64,000 bases of DNA. It comes from Endozoicomonas gorgoniicola. GTDB taxonomy: Bacteria > Pseudomonadota > Gammaproteobacteria > Pseudomonadales > Endozoicomonadaceae. This document shows, piece after piece, positions 59,935 to 64,000 of this stretch; the first letter of the stretch is position 1; each line of letters begins with the position of its first letter. Location of the stretch: NCBI RefSeq assembly GCF_025562715.2, contig NZ_JAPFCC010000001.1, forward strand, positions 6,100,001-6,164,000, given 5' to 3'. The notes beneath the pieces were generated by a model that was given only the letters and a program-made list of their open reading frames with translations, searched no databases and had not been told where the DNA came from. A program made the position numbers and the translations under genes.

Positions 59935-60648
59935 TCAGGAGTCGATCTCTATTCCTCTCTGATTAATCTGCCAGTTATTTTTCTTTATCTGTTCCGGGCT
60001 GCCTTCAATGGCAACCTGCCTGTCCAGTTTGCCCAGATGCTGTTGCAGTTGTCCGAAGGATCGGGTTTCCAGTTGCTTTGTAAGCGATTGCCCCAGCTCG
60101 GGTTCGAATTGGCTGGCCTGCATAAAGTCGTTGCTGATCGACTGGCAGACGGTTTTTACGGCATTGTGAGGGCTGTCGGGGAGAATGAAGTATAAATTCA
60201 GACTGTCGAGCTGCTCCTGGGCACTGCCCTTTAAGTTGGTCAGATGCCCTACTATTTGCTCTGTTGCAATATCGGCGTAGCGATTAATGACCAGTTGCTG
60301 GGCTTCCGGAGGAAGGTTCTTAGGCGCAATCCGGGTCAGCTGTTCAAAGTGCTCAGGTGTTTTCACCCGTTGTTTTAGTGCTTCTCGCACACCTTCCCAT
60401 GACTTTTCCCTGACCAGGTTGCGAAGCAGACTGAGTGTTTCCCTGTTCAGTGGCGGGTGAGATATGGAGCGGTCTGAAAGGTCTGTATCGGGGTGAACTT
60501 TAGATTGCAGCCCCTGTTGCAGGTTTTCATCAAGAGAGAGAGGTGAAACCGTTTTGTCGCCTAATGTGCCAACAGGCTTTTCGGTCTGGTTGATATTTAC
60601 GGGCTGTTGGGGCGGTGTAACACCTGAGTTGCCGTCAATCTTTGACAT
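59935..60648 (-). CDS. Unrecognised helical protein convergent with frdD
   Basis: About 237 residues from ATG 60648 (TTG 60657 is the first possible start). I do not recognise it. The first 75 residues are disordered and rich in Asn, Gln, Ser, Pro and Thr (MSKIDGNSGVTPPQQP…), a composition common in T3SS-exported proteins. The rest is helical, with alternating amphipathic helices (LLRNLVREKSWEGVREALKQ, LVINRYADIATEQIVGHL). There is no signal peptide or membrane segment. Being 4 kb from the T3SS cluster, it could be a secreted substrate, but nothing else supports that. The adjacent adenine deaminase gene is divergent. Confidence 0.6.
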   Translation of the reverse strand: MSKIDGNSGVTPPQQPVNINQTEKPVGTLGDKTVSPLSLDENLQQGLQSKVHPDTDLSDRSISHPPLNRETLSLLRNLVREKSWEGVREALKQRVKTPEHFEQLTRIAPKNLPPEAQQLVINRYADIATEQIVGHLTNLKGSAQEQLDSLNLYFILPDSPHNAVKTVCQSISNDFMQASQFEPELGQSLTKQLETRSFGQLQQHLGKLDRQVAIEGSPEQIKKNNWQINQRGIEIDS

Positions 60649-60740
60649 GACCTTCAATCCCTGTGTGTAAAGGTATAATTAGACTTATTATTACTCCATT
60701 ATTGACATAATAGCCCGATTTATCTGACGGAGCTTCTGCC

Positions 60741-61748
60741 ATGATCCATGCGCTTCCCAAAGCTGAGTTACATTTGCATATTGAAGGAACGTTAGAGCCG
60801 GAGTTGATGTTTGAACTGGCTGCCCGCAATAATGTTCAGCTACCCTACCGCAGTGTCGAAGACGTTCGTCGAGCCTATGAGTTCAATGACCTGCAATCGT
60901 TTCTTGATATTTATTATGCCGGTGCCGGTGTATTACAAACCGAACAGGATTTTTATGATCTGACCCGGGCCTATCTGCTGCGCTGTCAGCAGGACAATGT
61001 CGTCCATACCGAAATCTTTTTTGATCCTCAAACCCATACTGATCGTGGTATTCACTTTGAAACGGTCATCAAGGGTATTCACTCAGCGCTGCAGGAAGGT
61101 GAAAAGACGCTGGGCATTACCAGTCATGTCATTATGTGCTTTTTGCGTCATTTAGGTGCTGAAGCGGCTATGCACACCCTGGAAATGTCCCAACCCTGGC
61201 ACCACTGGATTATTGGAGTAGGGTTGGACTCTACTGAAGTTGGTTATCCTCCGGAAAAATTCAGGGCGGTATTTGCTAAGGCAAGGGATTACGGTTTAAA
61301 AGCCGTCGCTCACGCCGGTGAAGAGGGCCCGGCAGATTATATCTGGGGAGCCATCAAAAGCCTTGGGGCTGAACGCATTGACCATGGTGTTCGGTGTGAG
61401 GATGATCAGCAGCTGGTGAATTATCTGGCTGAACACCAGGTTCCTTTAACCGTCTGCCCTTTGTCGAATGAAAAATTAAAAGTATTCAGCCACCTTGAAG
61501 ATCACAATCTTAAATCTATGTTAAACAAAGGGCTGCTGGTGACGGTCAATTCCGATGATCCGGCTTATTTTGGTGGCTATGTTAATGATAACTACCGGGC
61601 CGTTCAGGCTGCACTGTCGTTAACCGACGATGAAATCTACCAGTTAGTAAAAAACAGTTTTAATGCCAGCTTTATCAGTACTGAGCAGAGGGCTGGCTAT
61701 CTGCAACAACTTGAAAACGCCTTTAAGGAGTTTCAGCAGCATGAGTAA
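60741..61748 (+). CDS. Adenosine deaminase-family protein, probably adenine deaminase
   Basis: A 335-residue zinc hydrolase of the ADA family. Metal ligands: His11 and His13 in ELHLHIEGT, His191 in HAGEEG with the catalytic Glu194, and Asp272 in NSDDPAYFGG. The short length, EGTLEPELMFELAARN and the DDPAYFGGY pattern resemble the bacterial/fungal adenine deaminases (Pseudomonas PA0148, yeast Aah1) rather than classical adenosine deaminases. Substrate assignment is by remembered pattern. The stop overlaps the next gene by 8 bases, so the pair is coupled. Confidence 0.88.
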   Translation: MIHALPKAELHLHIEGTLEPELMFELAARNNVQLPYRSVEDVRRAYEFNDLQSFLDIYYAGAGVLQTEQDFYDLTRAYLLRCQQDNVVHTEIFFDPQTHTDRGIHFETVIKGIHSALQEGEKTLGITSHVIMCFLRHLGAEAAMHTLEMSQPWHHWIIGVGLDSTEVGYPPEKFRAVFAKARDYGLKAVAHAGEEGPADYIWGAIKSLGAERIDHGVRCEDDQQLVNYLAEHQVPLTVCPLSNEKLKVFSHLEDHNLKSMLNKGLLVTVNSDDPAYFGGYVNDNYRAVQAALSLTDDEIYQLVKNSFNASFISTEQRAGYLQQLENAFKEFQQHE

Positions 61749-62430
61749 AACAGTCGTTATTACCGGTGCTAATCGAGGATTAGGACTGGAATTTTGTAAA
61801 CAGTATCTGGCTGAAGGTCATAAGGTTTACGCCTGCTGTCGTTCACCGGAGTCTGCGGAAGAGCTACTCAAGCTGAAGCAGGAGGCTGCAGGCAGGCTTG
61901 AAGCTGTGCCTCTGGATGTCACTAATGCTGCTCAGCTGACCAACCTGAAACATACCCTGCAAGGGCAAAGTATTGACCTGCTGATAAACAATGCTGGTGT
62001 GTATGGTCAGCAGCAGTCATTTGGTGAGGTTAATGAGCAGGAGTGGATGAAGGTTCTGCATATAAACACGGTTGCTCCTTTGCTGGTGGTTCAGGAGCTG
62101 GTTGACCTGATGGCTACTGATGGAAAAATCCTGCTGATGACCAGCAAAATGGGCAGTATTGAAGATAACACCTCCGGTGGACGCTATATCTATCGTTCTT
62201 CTAAAGCTGCCCTGAACGCTGCTGGTAAAAGCCTTGCCCTTGATCTGTCTGATAGGGGCATCAGTGTTGCCCTCTGCCATCCGGGCTGGGTTCAGACGGA
62301 TATGGGCGGCCCTGATGCCTTGATTAACACTGAAACATCTATTCGTGGTTTACGCGAAGTCATGGAACAGCTGACGATTGACAAGTCGGGTCAGTTTTTC
62401 AGTTATGACGGATCGATTATCCCCTGGTAA
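61741..62430 (+). CDS. Short-chain dehydrogenase/reductase
   Basis: A 229-residue SDR. The cofactor loop TGANRGLG is at 8-15, NNAG at 83-86, catalytic Ser135, and the YxxxK pair Tyr151/Lys155 (YRSSKAA). The cofactor and substrate are not evident; these short forms with a C-terminal SFDG-like end (here FFSYDGSIIPW) resemble the sniffer/C-factor-like carbonyl reductases. ATG 61741 is preferred, with AAGGAG upstream and the family start at MSKTVVITG; the frame is open farther into the adenine deaminase gene. A hairpin follows at 62489. Confidence 0.9.
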   Translation: MSKTVVITGANRGLGLEFCKQYLAEGHKVYACCRSPESAEELLKLKQEAAGRLEAVPLDVTNAAQLTNLKHTLQGQSIDLLINNAGVYGQQQSFGEVNEQEWMKVLHINTVAPLLVVQELVDLMATDGKILLMTSKMGSIEDNTSGGRYIYRSSKAALNAAGKSLALDLSDRGISVALCHPGWVQTDMGGPDALINTETSIRGLREVMEQLTIDKSGQFFSYDGSIIPW

Positions 62431-62488
62431 TTGACACAGTAATATCTGTCCGCATCTTCCAAATTTCTACTATTTAATGAAGCACCTT

Positions 62489-62518
62489 AAACTCTGTATC
62501 AAAAAATATACAGAGTTT
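62489..62518 (+). terminator. Hairpin after the SDR gene
   Basis: AAACTCTGTAT (62489-62499) pairs with ATACAGAGTTT (62508-62518) around an 8-base loop. The tail is not T-rich, so termination is possible but unproven. Confidence 0.5.
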
Positions 62519-62629
62519 GAGGTGACCTTATAGAGCCCTGATAGCAAAATGCCCTCCCCAAAAAAAATTAATTATTGACCCGAAAACCCGGGGCAAGTTT
62601 TTGCGCTCTATTTCAGGAGAAATTATCAG

Positions 62630-63403
62630 GTGCGAATGAATAAATTCCGAATGACTGCTCTGGCGGCAGCCGTTGTTCCAGCAATCTTAATGAGTCACTC
62701 TGTTAGTGCTGATGAAGCTGATCAGCCTGATCCGGCAGATTTGACCCGTCCGCAAACCTTTATCTGGGTGCAGGGCGGTGGCAGTGAAACCAAGGCTGAT
62801 GGAAAAACCCGAACCGGCATTGGCCGAATTTCCGGTGGTCTTTCTGGTCAGTTCAGTGAAACATCACAGTACCTTGGCTTGCTGGAGCAGGAGTTTGATA
62901 AAAAAGGCACTGCCAACACCCGCGGAAGGTTGTTCACCACTTTTGACACTGGCAATTCTCTTGTGTCCAAAATGGGTTTTTCTATCGATTACATCCGCCA
63001 TGCCAAAAAGAAAGACACCACCACGGCACTGGGTGTTATCGGCAAGGTTGAAACCCCTTGGGAATGGGTATCCATCTATCCCAACATTGCCGCCGTGGAA
63101 ACTGAAACTAAAAAGGGGCCAAAAGGCGACAAGGTGAAAAGCCGGGGTTACCAGTTCACTATGTTTACCAGCCTGTATCTCAATGAGAAGGGCATGTACT
63201 CAATGATTGCGCCTGAGTACGCCAAACTGAAGGACGTTACCATTAAGAAGGTGGAAGTGTCCCTGGGTGCGCCTATAACGGAAGATGCCAAAACCTGGTG
63301 GGATGTGAAACTGACTTACAGGAAGAATGAAGGCAAGAAAAAACTCGCTGGTATCAAATCTGACGGCACTGAGCTGCTGTTTGGTGTAAGCCACTATTTC
63401 TAA
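62630..63403 (+). CDS. Outer-membrane beta-barrel-like protein of unknown function
   Basis: About 257 residues (GTG 62630; ATG 62636 is equally possible, with AGGAG at 62615). The signal peptide spans roughly 1-27 (ALAAAVVPAILMSHSVSA). The mature part alternates hydrophobic and polar residues in short strands with Gly and Lys turns (FIWVQGGGSETKADG, ISGGLSGQFSETSQYLGL), and the last residues GVSHYF end in the aromatic residue required for BAM-dependent insertion. An eight- to ten-strand barrel is inferred. I do not recognise the family. The stop codon lies in a 14-bp triple tandem repeat. Confidence 0.72.
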   Translation: MRMNKFRMTALAAAVVPAILMSHSVSADEADQPDPADLTRPQTFIWVQGGGSETKADGKTRTGIGRISGGLSGQFSETSQYLGLLEQEFDKKGTANTRGRLFTTFDTGNSLVSKMGFSIDYIRHAKKKDTTTALGVIGKVETPWEWVSIYPNIAAVETETKKGPKGDKVKSRGYQFTMFTSLYLNEKGMYSMIAPEYAKLKDVTIKKVEVSLGAPITEDAKTWWDVKLTYRKNEGKKKLAGIKSDGTELLFGVSHYF

Positions 63404-63429
63404 GCCGCTATTTTTAAGCCACTATCTTT
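63388..63429 (+). repeat. 14-bp tandem repeat, three copies, across a stop codon
   Basis: AAGCCACTATTTCT (63388-63401), AAGCCGCTATTTTT (63402-63415) and AAGCCACTATCTTT (63416-63429). The first copy encodes the end of the barrel protein (SHYF), and its stop TAA spans 63401-63403. The later copies would encode SRYF and SHYL if read in register. Confidence 0.85.
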
Positions 63430-63590
63430 CATGCCTGAAAAGCCATAAACGACACTTGATTTGAATGTCGGGGTTTTCACGGTGGATTTGGCTTAGAAAA
63501 AAAGACGACTGAACGGAAGGTCGGTCGTCATTCAAACCGTAAGTCGATTGACCAGTACCACCCTCACTGGTTATAAGGAGTAATTGAATA

Positions 63591-64000
63591 ATGAAAAAAC
63601 AACTGCTGGCTATTGCCATTTCTCTGGCAGGTATTTCTGCTGCCCACGCCACCACCACTTATCATCAGCCTGACCAGAAAATGCTGGACAACCTGGAGTC
63701 TTACCAGGTCAGTGCCGCCAACTGGGAAGAAGCCAAATACATGCGCTTCACCATGTCTGACGCGCACCTTTACCATAACTACGCGCTGGTCACTCCGGAT
63801 GCGAAAAACAAAATGCCTCTGAAAGTCGTGGGTGGTTTTGACCCGGCGAAAATGATGGTTGATGATATCCGTCCTGGTAAGAAAATCAGCATGTACAATG
63901 TTATGCGTGACCGGGCGGCTATCCAAAGTTATGTCATCATGAACAAGGATGGTGAAATCCTTTCTGAAGATTATTGGTCAAACACTGAAGAAACGACCAA
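63591..64000 (+). CDS. N-terminal part of a secreted protein, possibly a serine hydrolase
   Basis: An open frame from ATG 63591 runs past the window end (136 complete codons). A TAAGGAG ribosome site lies about 10 bases before it. The signal peptide is clear (MKKQLLAIAISLAGISAAHA, cleavage after about residue 20). The mature start contains KYMRFTMSDAHLYHNYALVT and IQSYVIMNKDGEILSEDYW, a pattern reminiscent of the part that precedes the SxxK motif in class C beta-lactamase-like hydrolases. The SxxK itself would lie beyond the window, so the family call is tentative. It starts 187 bases after the barrel-protein gene. Confidence 0.6.
   Translation, partial: MKKQLLAIAISLAGISAAHATTTYHQPDQKMLDNLESYQVSAANWEEAKYMRFTMSDAHLYHNYALVTPDAKNKMPLKVVGGFDPAKMMVDDIRPGKKISMYNVMRDRAAIQSYVIMNKDGEILSEDYWSNTEETT

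Noticed and set aside
1..64000. CRISPR arrays, tRNA/rRNA genes, insertion sequences or prophage
   Set aside because: No regularly spaced direct repeats, no cloverleaf or rRNA stretches, and no transposase, integrase or phage structural genes were seen. A covariance-model scan would be decisive for tRNAs.

Overview
The window is a stretch of gammaproteobacterial chromosome. Gene content and order (pilMNOPQ-aroK-aroB-gltB-gltD-hemE; purD-purH-fis-dusB-DUF3426-prmA-accC-accB-aroQ-dsbD; divergent mrcA/pilM) follow the Pseudomonas/Oceanospirillales pattern. A type III secretion (T3SS) block next to fumarate reductase fits a host-associated marine relative such as Endozoicomonas. That placement is inferred from context and remembered family resemblance, not from a search.

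Layout. 1-6.8 kb: tail of an unrecognised gene, a multi-pass membrane protein, rsmE, a DUF2059 secreted protein, priA, rpmE and a secreted thermonuclease-like protein. 6.8-10.9 kb: a LysR regulator divergent from an enone-reductase-type oxidoreductase, a YqhD-type aldehyde reductase and a glutathione transferase, probably a reactive-carbonyl detoxification unit. 11-13.2 kb: malic enzyme and an orphan protein. 13.3-22.8 kb: mrcA, the type IV pilus alignment/secretin operon pilMNOPQ closed by a strong terminator, then aroK-aroB. 23.2-30.3 kb: glutamate synthase gltB-gltD and hemE. 30.5-42.4 kb: a minus-strand housekeeping run (purD, purH, fis, dusB, DUF3426, prmA, accC, accB, aroQ, dsbD, ppa). 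42.5-45.0 kb: an NMT1/SsuA-type ABC importer.

45.2-56.0 kb is the most unusual part: a plus-strand T3SS cluster. It holds a candidate effector, a needle filament/tip-like protein, an LcrH/SycD-type chaperone, two translocator-like proteins, an SctW gatekeeper, a class I chaperone, and SctI, SctJ, SctK and SctL. The ATPase, secretin, export gate and needle subunit are not here. Three of the predicted secreted proteins share an unfamiliar module of about 35 residues with a GFSxxQ core followed by ADPDD. It occurs once in the filament-like protein, once in the large translocator, and as two full plus two degraded copies in the second translocator.

56.5-64 kb: frdABCD (fumarate reductase, with a structured 5' leader), a small protein of unknown function convergent with it, adenine-deaminase-type and short-chain dehydrogenase genes, an outer-membrane-like protein, and the start of a secreted protein cut by the window end. 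No rRNA, tRNA, CRISPR array, insertion sequence or prophage was recognised. Short tandem repeats (12-14 bp) recur in priA, across the purH stop codon, between sctI and sctJ, and across the stop of the outer-membrane-like gene.
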